Shown here one piece after another: positions 7,676-17,800 of a DNA stretch of 64,000 nt. Origin of the DNA: CAMLJR01 sp964631955. GTDB lineage: Bacteria > Pseudomonadota > Gammaproteobacteria > Pseudomonadales > CAMLJR01. The notes under the pieces are model-generated. The model had not been told where the DNA came from. It searched no databases and saw only the letters and a program-made list of their open reading frames with translations. Both the position numbers and the translations under genes were made by a program. Positions within the stretch are counted from its first letter, which is position 1, and each line of letters opens with the position of its first letter. The stretch lies in the NCBI GenBank assembly GCA_964631955.1, contig CAZWBA010000012.1, positions 51,381 to 115,380 on the forward strand. Reading direction: 5' to 3'.

Positions 7676-9328
7676 TTACATATTAGGATAGTTCGGACCA
7701 CCGGCGCCTTCCGGTGTAACCCACTCGATATTCTGCGCGGGATCCTTGATGTCGCAGGTTTTACAGTGCACGCAATTCTGTCCGTTGATCTGGAAGCGCG
7801 GCCCATTCGCATCCTGCACGATTTCGTAAACACCGGCAGGGCAGTAGCGTTGTGCAGGCTCATCGTAAAGCGGCAAATTGTTCTTGATGGGCACGCCGGG
7901 ATCTTTGAGCTTTAAATGGCACGGCTGATCTTCTTCGTGGTTGGTGTTCGACAGGAACACCGATGACAGACGATCGAAGCTCAATTTTCCATCGGGTTTC
8001 GGATAATCGATTTTTGCGCACGATGCGGCGGGTTTTAACTGGGCGTAATCGGGGACGGTGTCGCGCATCGTCCACGGCAAGCCGCCGTTGAATAAATTGA
8101 TATCGATAAACGCATACGCTGAGCCCACCAGGTTGCCGAACTTGTGCTGCGCAGGACCGAAATTGCGTTGCGCATGCAGTTCTTTATATACCCAGCTCTG
8201 TTCGAACGCGGATGTGTATTCGGTCAATTCTTCGCCCGTTTTCTGCTGAGTGGTTATCGCATTGTGTAAGACCTCCGCAGCAACCATTCCTGATTTCATT
8301 GCGGTATGGCTGCCTTTGATTTTGGCAAAATTCAACGTGCCGGCATCACAGCCGACAAGCAGGCCGCCGGGGAAGGTCATTTTCGGCAGCGATTGCGGTC
8401 CGCCTTTGGCGATTGCACGCGCGCCATAGACCAGGCGCTTGCCGCCATCGAGATATTTGGCGATTTCCGGGTGGTGCTTGTAGCGCTGGAATTCCTCGAA
8501 TGGGCTGACATGCGGGTTCGAATACCCAAGGTCGGTAATGAGGCCGACGTAAATCTGATTGTCGTCGGCGTGATAGAGAAAGCCGCCGCCTGCGGAGCCG
8601 CTTTCGCTAAGCGGCCAGCCTGCGCTGTGCACAACCAGTCCCGGAACGTGCTTGCCCGGCGCGGCCTCCCAGATTTCCTTGATGCCGATACCGTAATGTT
8701 GCGGATCGCGGCCTTCATCGAGCTTGAAATGCTTGATCAGTTGCTTGCCGAGATGACCGCGGCAGCCTTCCGCGAAAATCGTGTACTTCGCATGCAGCTC
8801 CATGCCGGGCTGATAGCTGTCCTTGTGCTCGCCGGTGTGGCTGATGCCCATGTCACCGGTGGCGATACCTTTGACGCGACCGTCTTCATGAAACAACACT
8901 TCAGCGGCAGCAAAGCCAGGGAAAATTTCGGCGCCCAACGATTCAGCCTGTTCCGCAAGCCAGCGACAGACATTTCCAAGGCTAACGATGTAGTTGCCTT
9001 CGTTGTGCATGGTTTTTGGCGCGAAAATACCGGGCACGCGGATACCGCTGTTTCCGCTCGGCATGAAGAAAATGTGATCATCGCTAACGGGGGTATGAAG
9101 CGGTGCGCCTTTTTCTTTCCAGTCGGGGAACAGTTCGTTGATGGCGGTGGGTTCGAAGACGGCGCCGGAGAGGATGTGTGCACCGACTTCGGAGCCTTTC
9201 TCGACGACGCAGACGCTGACATCGTTGCCGGTTTGCATGCTCAGCTGGCGCAGACGGCAGGCAGTGGCGAGACCCGAAGGGCCAGCGCCGACAATGACTA
9301 CGTCAAACTCCATCGATTCGCGTTCCAC
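7676..9328 (-). CDS. Electron transfer flavoprotein-ubiquinone oxidoreductase
   Basis: ETF-QO passes electrons from reduced ETF to ubiquinone. This links acyl-CoA and amine dehydrogenases to the respiratory chain at the inner membrane. The 550 residues match the family. The FAD-binding GAGPSG motif is at residues 14-19. The C-terminal ferredoxin-like domain carries the 4Fe-4S ligands (CPAGVYEI, then CVHCKTCDIKDP). I place the start at GTG 9328 because GGGGGAG lies 8 bases upstream. The internal ATG five codons later has no ribosome site. It is divergent from etfB-etfA, its redox partner, across a 262-base gap. A terminator follows directly. Confidence 0.97.
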   Translation of the reverse strand: MERESMEFDVVIVGAGPSGLATACRLRQLSMQTGNDVSVCVVEKGSEVGAHILSGAVFEPTAINELFPDWKEKGAPLHTPVSDDHIFFMPSGNSGIRVPGIFAPKTMHNEGNYIVSLGNVCRWLAEQAESLGAEIFPGFAAAEVLFHEDGRVKGIATGDMGISHTGEHKDSYQPGMELHAKYTIFAEGCRGHLGKQLIKHFKLDEGRDPQHYGIGIKEIWEAAPGKHVPGLVVHSAGWPLSESGSAGGGFLYHADDNQIYVGLITDLGYSNPHVSPFEEFQRYKHHPEIAKYLDGGKRLVYGARAIAKGGPQSLPKMTFPGGLLVGCDAGTLNFAKIKGSHTAMKSGMVAAEVLHNAITTQQKTGEELTEYTSAFEQSWVYKELHAQRNFGPAQHKFGNLVGSAYAFIDINLFNGGLPWTMRDTVPDYAQLKPAASCAKIDYPKPDGKLSFDRLSSVFLSNTNHEEDQPCHLKLKDPGVPIKNNLPLYDEPAQRYCPAGVYEIVQDANGPRFQINGQNCVHCKTCDIKDPAQNIEWVTPEGAGGPNYPNM

Positions 9329-9590
9329 GGATAGACTCCCCCTGATTTTGTGGTGTAAAAAAGGCGTGCAGTATAAAAGTTACGGGGTCAAAAGACCATG
9401 TTTTTGGCGGCCGCGAGAGCTGCATTTCATTGAGAGAAAGCCGCCCGGTTGTTGACCTGTCGGGTAATAAACGTCAACATATGCACCGCTTTTTTTGCGG
9501 GGCAGGCCATCTGCAGCGTCGGCCCGAACCCGAACCTCTCGGTTATCACTGAATTCATATCTGAACTACCACTAGCTAAATGGGGAATCC

Positions 9591-10340
9591 ATGAAGATTC
9601 TGGTTGCTGTTAAACGCGTCGTTGACTACAACGTCAAAGTGCGTCCTAAAGCCGATGGCTCAGGCGTTGATCTGAACAATGTCAAAATGGCGATCAATCC
9701 GTTCTGCGAAATCGCTGTTGAAGAAGCCGTGCGCCTCAAAGAGAAAGGCGTGGGCAGCGAGATCGTGGTCGTATCGATCGGCGACAAATCCTGCCAGGAG
9801 CAGATTCGTACCGCGCTGGCGCTCGGCGCCGATCGCGGTATTTCCATCGAGACTGGCGAAGAATTACAGCCACTCGCTATCGCCAAGCTGCTCAAAGCCG
9901 TGGTCGATAAAGAACAACCGCAAATCATCATCCTCGGCAAGCAATCGATCGACGGCGACAACAACCAGACCGGTCAGATGCTCGGTGCGCTGACTGGCTA
10001 TCCGCAAGGCACGTTCGCCTCGCAAGTGACTGTCGATGGCGGCAAGGCGAGCGTGATTCGCGAGGTCGATGGCGGTCTGCAAACGGTCGAGCTGAAGCTG
10101 CCGGCAATCGTGACTACCGACCTGCGTCTGAACGAGCCGCGTTACGCATCGTTGCCGAACATCATGAAGGCGAAGAAAAAGCCGCTTGAGACGCTGACTC
10201 CCGCCGATCTTGGCGTCGATGTCACCTCGCGCGTGAAAACCCTCAAAGTCGAGCCGCCTGCAGAACGTAAGGCGGGCATCGTTGTGAAAACTGTGGCCGA
10301 GCTGGTCGACAAACTGAAAAACGAAGCGAAGGTGATCTGA
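9591..10340 (+). CDS. etfB: Electron transfer flavoprotein beta subunit
   Basis: This is the small ETF subunit, which binds AMP and recognises the partner dehydrogenase. The 249 residues are full length. Conserved segments include MKILVAVKRVVDYNVKV at the N-terminus and LGKQSIDGDNNQTGQMLGALTGYPQGTFA in the middle, the region of the recognition loop and nucleotide site. The ATG is preceded by GGGGAA. The stop codon overlaps the etfA start (TGATG), which indicates translational coupling. ETF-QO is divergently encoded next door, so the full electron route to quinone is in one place. It probably serves fatty-acid or other acyl-CoA oxidation. Confidence 0.97.
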   Translation: MKILVAVKRVVDYNVKVRPKADGSGVDLNNVKMAINPFCEIAVEEAVRLKEKGVGSEIVVVSIGDKSCQEQIRTALALGADRGISIETGEELQPLAIAKLLKAVVDKEQPQIIILGKQSIDGDNNQTGQMLGALTGYPQGTFASQVTVDGGKASVIREVDGGLQTVELKLPAIVTTDLRLNEPRYASLPNIMKAKKKPLETLTPADLGVDVTSRVKTLKVEPPAERKAGIVVKTVAELVDKLKNEAKVI

Positions 10341-11269
10341 TGAGCATTTTAGTCATTGCCGAACACGACAACGCCAGCGTCAAAGTCGCTACGTTAAACA
10401 CCGTCGCTGCCGCACAGAAAATCGGTGGAGACATCACCGTACTCGTCGCGGGTCAGGGTTGCGGTGCTGCTGCTGAAGCTGCATCGAAAATCGCTGGTGT
10501 GAGCAAAGTGCTCGTTGCGGATAATGCAGCGTACGCGCACCAGCTCGCTGAAAACCTGGGCTTGCTCGTTGCTGAAATTGGTAAAGGTTTTTCGCACATT
10601 CTTGCGCCTGCAACCACCACTGGTAAAAACTTCCTGCCACGCGTTGCTGCATTGCTCGATGTTGCGCAAATCTCCGACATCATCGACGTAATTTCAGCGG
10701 ATACGTTCAAGCGTCCGATTTACGCAGGCAACATCATCGCCACCGTGCAATCGAGCGACTCGATCAAAGTTATCACCGTACGTACCACCGGTTTCGACGC
10801 TGTTGCAGCGACGGGCGGCAGTGCAGCGGTTGAAGCAATCGGCAGTGCAACCGATGCTGGCGTATCGGCATTCGTGAAAGAAGAACTCGCGAAAAGTGAT
10901 CGCCCCGAACTCACCGCAGCGAAAATCGTTGTATCCGGTGGTCGTGGCATGCAGAACGGCGACAACTTCAAATTGCTCTATACCCTGGCCGACAAGCTCG
11001 GTGCGGCAGTCGGGGCATCGCGCGCAGCGGTTGATGCCGGTTTCGTACCGAACGATATGCAGGTTGGTCAGACTGGTAAAATCGTGGCGCCGCAACTTTA
11101 TATTGCGGTCGGTATTTCCGGTGCGATTCAGCATTTGGCGGGTATGAAGGATTCGAAAACGATCGTTGCAATCAACAAGGATCCGGAAGCACCGATTTTC
11201 CAGGTTGCCGATTACGGTCTCGTTGCTGATCTCTTCGAAGCGATACCGGAGCTTGAAAAGGCTGTTTAA
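10340..11269 (+). CDS. etfA: Electron transfer flavoprotein alpha subunit
   Basis: This is the large ETF subunit, which carries the FAD cofactor. The 309 residues are full length. The C-terminal FAD-binding domain is well conserved (VGASRAAVDAGFVPN, QVGQTGKIVAPQLYIA, GISGAIQHLAGMKDS, AINKDPEAPIF). The start codon overlaps the etfB stop by one base, so the two subunits are made together. A strong terminator follows within about 12 bases, so etfBA is a closed two-gene operon. Confidence 0.97.
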   Translation: MSILVIAEHDNASVKVATLNTVAAAQKIGGDITVLVAGQGCGAAAEAASKIAGVSKVLVADNAAYAHQLAENLGLLVAEIGKGFSHILAPATTTGKNFLPRVAALLDVAQISDIIDVISADTFKRPIYAGNIIATVQSSDSIKVITVRTTGFDAVAATGGSAAVEAIGSATDAGVSAFVKEELAKSDRPELTAAKIVVSGGRGMQNGDNFKLLYTLADKLGAAVGASRAAVDAGFVPNDMQVGQTGKIVAPQLYIAVGISGAIQHLAGMKDSKTIVAINKDPEAPIFQVADYGLVADLFEAIPELEKAV

Positions 11270-11280
11270 GCGCTTAAGTG

Positions 11281-11309
11281 AAAAGAGCCGGCAATCGCCG
11301 GCTTTTTTT
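11281..11309 (+). terminator. Intrinsic terminator after etfBA
   Basis: AGCCGGC (11286-11292) pairs with GCCGGCT (11297-11303) across AATC. A-rich bases lie before it and seven T follow. Confidence 0.9.
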
Positions 11310-11543
11310 ATGGGCGAAAATTTCAGGAAATAATCGCTGCGCGCCATCTGGCCTTAATGCTTGATTGGGATGCGCATTTGAAATGGAGTGGTCGAACAGA
11401 CTCAAGCTGAGCTATGCCAATGTCATCCGGCGTGAGGTGACTGGTGCTGCTGTGAAATTCGTCACATTTAATCGGCTGCATGTTGAGGATTGAATCAGAG
11501 TTGCTTTTAATGCGGGCTCATACATCGGGGATAGGATGAAGCG

Positions 11544-11909
11544 ATGACGGCACTGTTAATACTTTCAATCATTCTTATAGCGACCGCAGCGATCTGGCGT
11601 TTCCAGCAGCGTGCTCGCAGCAATAACCGCGCAGGCGAAAAGTCCAAATCGTTTAACGCGGTGGGTATTCGTGTTCCGGCACGGGCTTGCAGGGCTGTTC
11701 GCAGTTTCGAGGGAAGGCGTTTTCTGGGCAGGGACGCGCCCAAACTGCCAGTGGCGGGCTGCTCGGTGGCACCGTGTCAGTGCCGCTACGTTCATTTCGC
11801 AGATCGACGCGCAGAGGACAGGCGCGTTCAGTACGGCATCAGCAATCGATTTCATAATCAGACAGGTCTTGAGCGGCGGCGATTCGATCGCCGCCGGGCC
11901 GCTGCATGA
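11544..11909 (+). CDS. Small single-span membrane protein with Cys-rich motif
   Basis: This is a 121-residue protein starting at ATG 11544, with AGGA seven bases upstream. Residues 2-18 form one membrane helix (TALLILSIILIATAAIW). The body has a compact conserved-looking block. ACRAV, then FEGRRFL, then LPVAGC, then CQCRYVHFADRRAEDRR places four cysteines together. The block resembles, from memory, a family of uncharacterised proteobacterial proteins with the same ACxAV...CxCxYxHxxDRR pattern. I know no function. An alternative frame (11611-12003) lacks this pattern and overlaps the next gene. The gene is convergent with the DUF934 gene. Confidence 0.7.
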   Translation: MTALLILSIILIATAAIWRFQQRARSNNRAGEKSKSFNAVGIRVPARACRAVRSFEGRRFLGRDAPKLPVAGCSVAPCQCRYVHFADRRAEDRRVQYGISNRFHNQTGLERRRFDRRRAAA

Positions 11910-11944
11910 TCATTTTTCGGGGCTTCGATATTGCTGCGATTCAG

Positions 11945-12442
11945 TCAGTGGCGTCGGAACCAGGGTAAGGGTTGATCGATGGCTGCCGAATAACTCGTGC
12001 TGAAATCGTTCAGACTACCCAGCGCTTTTTCAGGATCGGTCGTTTCAATCGCATAGGCATCGAAACCGCAACGGCTCAAATAATAAAGCTGGTCGCGAAT
12101 AAATTGACCGATAGCCCGCACTTCGCCTTTGTACTTGAATTGCTCACGCAGAGCACGGCCATACGAAAAGCCGCGACCATCAGTAAAAAGCGGAAAGTCG
12201 ATGGCAATCACCGGCAATTGTGCGAGATCGTCCGCGAGCGGCGCTGGAGGTTGATCGCTCGCGAGCCATACACCGACTTTTTCTTCATCGTTCTGGCTGC
12301 GCGCGAGTAATGTCTCGCGATGCTCAAGCCAATAATTCAGCGGTACGACAATTTTTCCGCCAGGTAATCCACTCCCGGGGATTTCGCGCAACACCTGCCA
12401 CACATCGTCGATGACAGCGCCATGTTTAATTAATTTAGGCAT
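11945..12442 (-). CDS. DUF934 family protein, sulfite reductase partner
   Basis: This 165-residue protein of the DUF934 family is regularly encoded next to siroheme nitrite/sulfite reductases. Its biochemical role is not established to my knowledge. The start is placed at the ATG giving MPKLIKHGAVIDD. An upstream in-frame start would run deeper into cysI. Family blocks visible are VPLNYWLEHRE, GVWLASDQPP, IAIDFPLFTDGRGFSYGRALR and IRDQLYYLSRCGFDAY. It overlaps the cysI 3' end by 8 bases, so the two are translationally coupled. The pair is a likely assimilatory sulfite reduction operon. Confidence 0.9.
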   Translation of the reverse strand: MPKLIKHGAVIDDVWQVLREIPGSGLPGGKIVVPLNYWLEHRETLLARSQNDEEKVGVWLASDQPPAPLADDLAQLPVIAIDFPLFTDGRGFSYGRALREQFKYKGEVRAIGQFIRDQLYYLSRCGFDAYAIETTDPEKALGSLNDFSTSYSAAIDQPLPWFRRH

Positions 12443-14090
12443 ACACGCGCTCCTTGAACGGCTCCAGGCCAATTCGGCGGAAGGTGCCGAGAAACAATTC
12501 GCTTTCCTGGCGATTATCGAGATAGGTTTGCAGAATTTTTTCGATCACATCAGGCACATCGGCTTGTGAAAACGATGGGCCGAGAATCTCTCCGAGCGAT
12601 GCGTCTTTGCCCTGATTGCCGCCGAGCGAAATCTGATAGAACTCCGAACCTTTTTTGTCGACGCCGAGAATACCGATGTGGCCGACGTGATGATGGCCGC
12701 ATGCATTCATGCAACCCGAGATATTCAGCTCGAGTTCGCCGAGATCGTAGATGTAATCAAGATCGTCGAACTTGCGCTGAATCGCTTCGGCAACAGGAAT
12801 CGATTTCGCATTGGCCAGTGAGCAGTAGTCGCCGCCGGGGCAGCAAATGATATCGGTGAGATGTCCTGTATTCGGAGTCGCAAAGCCGATTTGTGTCGCG
12901 GTTTTCCATACTTCGAACAAGTCGCGCTGGCGAATATCGGGCAGAATCAAATTCTGGTTATGACTCGAACGCAATTCGCCGAAACCGTATTGATCGGCGA
13001 GATTGGCCACGGCTTCCATTTGTTCGGAAGTCGCATCACCCGGCGGAATGCCGGTGGTTTTCAGCGTCAGGGTAACAATCGAATAACCGGGCTGTTTGTG
13101 TTTTGCCGTGTTGTATTTAAGCCAGCGTGCAAATGCAAAATTATCCGCTGCAATTTTACTGAGTTCGGCCAATTCCTTTTCGCCGTCGAATTTTTCATAC
13201 GCAGGCGGCTGGAAAAAACTTTTCGCGTGCGCGATGACTTCGTCGGTCAGGGTATTGGGGCCGTCTTTCAGATGCACCCATTCGGCTTCGACTTTCTCAC
13301 GGAAGGCATCGGCGCCCATTGCGCGCACGAGAATCTTGATGCGTGCCTTGAATTTGTTGTCGCGGCGCCCGAGCTGATTGTAAACGCGCAAAATTGCTTC
13401 GAGATAAGTCAGCAAATGGTGTTTCGGTAAAAATTCATTGATGACTTCGGCGATGACCGGTGTGCGGCCAAGACCTCCGCCAACGAGAATCTTGAAGCCG
13501 GTTTCACCCTGTTCATTGCGTACGATTTCGATGCCGATATCGTGCATATGCATCGCGGCGCGATCGCTTTCCGAACCGCACACCGCAATTTTGAATTTAC
13601 GCGGCAGGAATGCGAATTCGGGATGGAAAGTCGACCACTGGCGAATGATTTCGCAATAGGGTCGGGCATCTTCGATTTCGTCGGCGGCAACGCCGGAGAA
13701 ATGATCGGCGGTAGTGTTGCGAATACAGTTGCCACTGGTTTGAATCGCGTGCATTTCGACGCTGGCGAGTTCGGCGAGAATCGTCGGTACATCCTCGAGC
13801 TCGGGCCAATTCAATTGCATATTCTGGCGCGTGCTGAAATGGCCGAACCCCTTGTCGTATTTGCGCGTAATTTCAGCGAGTTTGCGCAACTGACGTGTGT
13901 TCAGCGTGCCATAGGGAATTGCAATGCGCAGCATATAAGCCAGGCGCTGCCTGTAGAGACCGTTTTGAAGGCGCAGCGGCAAGAAGTGGTGGGATTCCAG
14001 TTCACCGGCAATGAAGCGTTCGGCCTGGCCGCGAAATTGCGCCACGCGCTCACGAATAATTTGCCGGTCGTGCTCGTTGTATTGATACAT
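12435..14090 (-). CDS. cysI: Siroheme nitrite/sulfite reductase (hemoprotein)
   Basis: This enzyme reduces sulfite to sulfide (or nitrite to ammonia) with six electrons, using siroheme coupled to a 4Fe-4S cluster. From ATG 14088-14090 (MYQYNEHDRQIIRERV) it has 551 residues. The two-repeat ferredoxin-like and siroheme fold is recognisable. Cluster ligands are Cys417 and Cys423 (CPGGDYCSLANA) and Cys460 and Cys464 (GCMNACG). The DUF934 partner follows with an 8-base overlap, which favours sulfite reduction in sulfur assimilation. No flavoprotein (CysJ) subunit is next to it, so electrons may come from ferredoxin or another reductase. The open frame extends upstream but the family N-terminus starts here. 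Confidence 0.93.
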   Translation of the reverse strand: MYQYNEHDRQIIRERVAQFRGQAERFIAGELESHHFLPLRLQNGLYRQRLAYMLRIAIPYGTLNTRQLRKLAEITRKYDKGFGHFSTRQNMQLNWPELEDVPTILAELASVEMHAIQTSGNCIRNTTADHFSGVAADEIEDARPYCEIIRQWSTFHPEFAFLPRKFKIAVCGSESDRAAMHMHDIGIEIVRNEQGETGFKILVGGGLGRTPVIAEVINEFLPKHHLLTYLEAILRVYNQLGRRDNKFKARIKILVRAMGADAFREKVEAEWVHLKDGPNTLTDEVIAHAKSFFQPPAYEKFDGEKELAELSKIAADNFAFARWLKYNTAKHKQPGYSIVTLTLKTTGIPPGDATSEQMEAVANLADQYGFGELRSSHNQNLILPDIRQRDLFEVWKTATQIGFATPNTGHLTDIICCPGGDYCSLANAKSIPVAEAIQRKFDDLDYIYDLGELELNISGCMNACGHHHVGHIGILGVDKKGSEFYQISLGGNQGKDASLGEILGPSFSQADVPDVIEKILQTYLDNRQESELFLGTFRRIGLEPFKERVYA

Positions 14091-14420
14091 TTGTCGATGA
14101 TTACCGTTCAGGCTTGAATTCAGGGCTGGGTGGGGACGGCAAAGCCGTGCGCACCTTACCAGATTCATATATTAAGCAAAACTAACTGATTTCTATAACC
14201 AAATTAGCGAACAATCTATGCGGCTTTATGGGTAAGGAATAGTGGTAATTGAGCCAGCCTGGCAATGATTGGAGACTCTATGGCATCGATCAGCTGGCGA
14301 GACGAAAGTGGATGCCGGTGAGGAGCTGGCTGGGATGGAGGACATGTTGCATAATGCCGACCCGAAAGTTTTTCACCGGCTTCATCCGATCAGTTTCCAT
14401 CAACCCAGCAGGTGTCCGTC
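14091..14420. other. Gap between cysI and the 44-residue gene
   Basis: This stretch should hold the cysI promoter (minus strand). The AT-rich part at about 14165-14215 is the best candidate, but I see no clear -35/-10 pair or operator. The longer open frames here do not look like protein. Confidence 0.4.
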
Positions 14421-14555
14421 ATGTCGAATCACGAACCTTCCTACTCGAATCAGGCCGATCAGGGCGACGGCTGCGCCGATGCATTCGCTACGATCGCAAT
14501 CATTGCGCTCCTCGTGGGTGTCGCTGCTTACTGGCTTCATGGCATGCCCTCGTAA
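14421..14555 (+). CDS. 44-residue single-span membrane protein
   Basis: A very short gene starts at ATG 14421, with AGGTG eight bases upstream. It encodes 44 residues: a polar N-terminus with NHEPSYSNQADQGDGCADAF, then one hydrophobic helix (TIAIIALLVGVAAYWL, about 24-39), then HGMPS. The composition is typical of small inner-membrane proteins. I recognise no family. It is convergent with the DUF2970 gene, and the hairpin at 14570-14589 lies between the two. Confidence 0.6.
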   Translation: MSNHEPSYSNQADQGDGCADAFATIAIIALLVGVAAYWLHGMPS

Positions 14556-14569
14556 AGACACTGGTGCCC

Positions 14570-14589
14570 GGCGGGATTAATATCCCGCC
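14570..14589. repeat. 8-bp GC-rich hairpin between convergent small genes
   Basis: GGCGGGAT pairs with ATCCCGCC across TAAT. The loop and arm include the DUF2970 stop codon, and the hairpin starts 15 bases after the stop of the 44-residue gene. No T-run follows on either strand. It may end or stabilise transcripts in both directions. Confidence 0.5.
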
Positions 14590-14801
14590 TGCTTCAATAC
14601 CAGTCTTACTACGCTAAAAACCGTACCCATAAAGACCAGCGTAAAAACTATCCCGCAAATGATGAACACGCGCGCCTTGCCGTGTTTAAAGTCCCGCTGC
14701 TGATTTTTGCTGCTCTGCACGCCAAATGCTGCAGCGAACACGCTGCCTGCCACTTGGGCAAACCCCGGCGATTTTTCCTTTTCCTCGTTCGTTGTGTTCA
14801 T
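14577..14801 (-). CDS. DUF2970 family small membrane protein
   Basis: This 74-residue protein fits the DUF2970 family. The conserved FAQVAGSVFAAAFGVQSSKNQQRDF block is followed by a membrane helix (VFIICGIVFTLVFMGTVFSVV). I choose ATG 14799-14801 because AGAGGTG lies just upstream. Another in-frame ATG five codons earlier lacks a site. It lies directly downstream of metH on the same strand (25 bases), so it may be co-transcribed with it. Function is unknown. The N-terminus is acidic and lysine-rich and probably cytoplasmic. Confidence 0.82.
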   Translation of the reverse strand: MNTTNEEKEKSPGFAQVAGSVFAAAFGVQSSKNQQRDFKHGKARVFIICGIVFTLVFMGTVFSVVRLVLKQAGY

Positions 14802-14826
14802 GTTCACCTCTGGCATGTCTGCTTTG

Positions 14827-17800
14827 CTAACGATTGGCTGCTTGCGGTAATTCCGGCTCGTAACCCAGCACGGGCGTGAGCCAGCGCTCTAACTCGGCGA
14901 TACTCATCTGTTTGCGCGCGGCGAGTGCTTCGACCTGATCACGCTGAATTTTACCCACCGCAAAATAATGTGATTCAGGGTGCGAGTAATAGAAGCCGCT
15001 CACGCTCGCTGCGGGCGTCATCGCGTAATGCTCGGTCAGTTCGACTTCGATGCGATCGGCCCCCAATAGTTTAAACAAAGTTGCCTTTTCGGTGTGATCG
15101 GGACAGGCCGGATAACCCGGCGCGGGACGAATGCCGCGATACCGTTCGCGAATCAGATCGCTATTGTCGAGTCGTTCATCGGTAGCGTAGCCCCAAAATT
15201 CCTTGCGCACGCGCAGATGCATATGCTCGGCTAACGATTCGGCCAGGCGGTCCGCCAGCGCTTTCACCATGATGCTGCTGTAATCATCGTGGCTGGCGAT
15301 AAATTGACGCGCGAGCGCATCGGCACCGATGCCAGCGGTTACTATGAAACCGCCTACGTAGTCATGCGCCTGCGTGCCTTTCGGCGCGATGAAGTCGGCC
15401 AGACTGGCGTTCGGCTCCTTGTTCGGCTTGTCGATCTGCTGACGCAAATGATGCAGAGTCGCCATGGGCTGCGAGCGCGAATCATCTGCGTACAGCTCGA
15501 TATCGTCACCGTGCACGCGCGCTGCGGGCCAGAAGCCCAGCGCCACGCGCGCACGAATCAGTTTTTCGTCAATGATGCGCTTCAGCAAGATCTGCGCATC
15601 GGCGAATAAATTGCGCGCGGCTTCGCCGACTTTTTTATCCTGGAGAATGTCAGGATATTTACCGGCCAAATCCCAGCTTATAAAAAATGGCGTCCAGTCG
15701 ATCGTTTCGATCAGATCCGCGAGCGGATAATCGTCGAATATTTTCGTGCCCAGGAAGGTGGGCTTCGGCGGCACATAATTATCCCAATCGAACTGCGCAC
15801 CGCGTTTTAACGCCTCCTCATAAGAAACCGGTATCGATTTCGGCTGGCGGTTCGCATTGCGCTCGCGCACAGTCGCGTATTCGCTGCGGCGTTCGGCGAT
15901 AAAGTCCGGTTTCAATTCATCGCTCAATAAATTGGTTGCGACCGAAACTGAGCGCGATGCATCGGGCACGTAGACGACAGCGTCGTTTTTGTACTGCGGT
16001 TCGATTTTCACCGCCGTGTGCGCTTTCGAGGTGGTCGCGCCACCGATCATGAGCGGTAATCTGAAGTCGAGTCGCTGCATTTCGCGCGCAACATGTACCA
16101 TTTCGTCGAGTGACGGCGTGATCAGGCCACTGAGGCCGATGATGTCGACATTTTTTTCTTTCGCCACGCGCAAGATTTCTTCACAGGACACCATGACACC
16201 CAGATCGATGACTTCGTAATTGTTGCATTGCAATACAACACCGACGATATTTTTACCGATGTCATGCACATCGCCTTTTACTGTTGCCATCAAAATGCGA
16301 CCGTTCGTTTTCGCGCCAACGTCTTTCGCAGCTTCGATATAGGGCGTGAGATAGGCGACAGCCTGCTTCATCACGCGCGCGCTTTTAACGACTTGCGGCA
16401 AAAACATTTTACCCTGGCCGAATAAATCACCGACGACATTCATGCCGTCCATGAGCGGGCCTTCGATCACGTCAATGGGTTTTGCCGCAGCCTGACGTGC
16501 AGCTTCGGCATCCTCTTCGATAAATGCGGTAATGCCTTTGACGAGCGCGTGTTCGATGCGTTTATTGACAGGCCATTCACGCCATTCGAGATTTTCCTCG
16601 ATTTTTTTCGCGCCATCGCCAGCGTATTTCGCTGCGATATCGAGTAGACGCTCGGTCGCATCATTGCGCCGGTTCAAAATCACATCTTCGACGGCGTCGC
16701 GCAGTTCGAGCGGGATATCTTCGTAAATCGCGAGCTGGCCCGCATTGACGATGCCCATCGTGAGACCGTTGCGAATCGCGTGATACAAAAACACCGCATG
16801 AATCGCTTCGCGCACGGGATTATTGCCGCGGAATGAAAACGACACATTGGAGATACCGCCGGAGATTTTCGCGTACGGCAATTCGCTACGGATGAATTTA
16901 CACGCGTTAATGAAATCGACGCCGTAATTATTGTGATCGTCGATACCTGTGGCGACCGCGAATACATTCGGATCGAAAATGATATCTTCGGGCGGCAAGC
17001 CGACTTTGTGGACGAGAATGTCGTAGCTGCGCTTGCAGATTTCTTCCTTGCGCGCCTGGGTATCGGCCTGGCCCTTTTCGTCGAAGGCCATCACGATAAC
17101 TGCCGCACCGTAACGTTTGCATAGCGTTGCTTTTGCGACGAAATCGGCTTCGCCTTCTTTCATCGAAATCGAATTGACAATACTTTTTCCCTGCACGCAT
17201 TTGAGTCCGGCTTCGATCACCTCCCATTTCGAGGAGTCGATCATGATCGGCACGCGTGCGATATCGGGTTCGCCTGCGATCAGATTCAGAAAGCGCACCA
17301 TGGCTTTCTGTGAATCGAGCATCCCCTCATCCATGTTGATATCGATGATCTGCGCCCCGTTCTGGACTTGTTGCAGAGCGACTTCGAGCGCTTCGGTGTA
17401 GTTTTCCTCGCGAATCAATTTCGCGAATTTTGCCGAGCCCGTGATATTGGTGCGTTCGCCGACGTTGACGAACAAGGACTTTTCGTCGATCACGAAAGGT
17501 TCGAGTCCGCTCAGGCGGCACGCTTTCGGTAAAGCAGGAATTTTGCGTGGTGATAAATTCACGACGGCATCGGCAATCGCTTCGATGTGCGCAGGTGTCG
17601 ATCCGCAGCAGCCGCCGACAATGTTAACGAGTCCGCTTTGTGCATATTCGGCCACGATCGTCGCCATTTCCGCTGGCGTCTGATCGTATTCACCGAATTC
17701 ATTCGGCAAACCTGCGTTGGGGTGCGCGGAGATGAACGTTTCCGCGCAATTGGCTAACGCATACACATAGGCGCGCAGGGCATCGGCGCCGAGCGCGCAG

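Noticed and set aside
8306..9334. 342-residue open frame on the plus strand
   Set aside because: It lies entirely antisense to the ETF-QO gene, whose family match and length are certain. The frame arises from codon bias.
11611..12003. Alternative frame over the small Cys-rich gene
   Set aside because: It lacks the conserved block, lacks a ribosome site, and overlaps the DUF934 gene.
13542..14117. 191-residue open frame on the plus strand
   Set aside because: It is antisense to cysI, has no recognisable domain and no good start site.
14249..14617. Two longer open frames around the 44-residue gene
   Set aside because: They lack a ribosome site and domain features. The 44-residue frame has a site, a helix and a proper stop.
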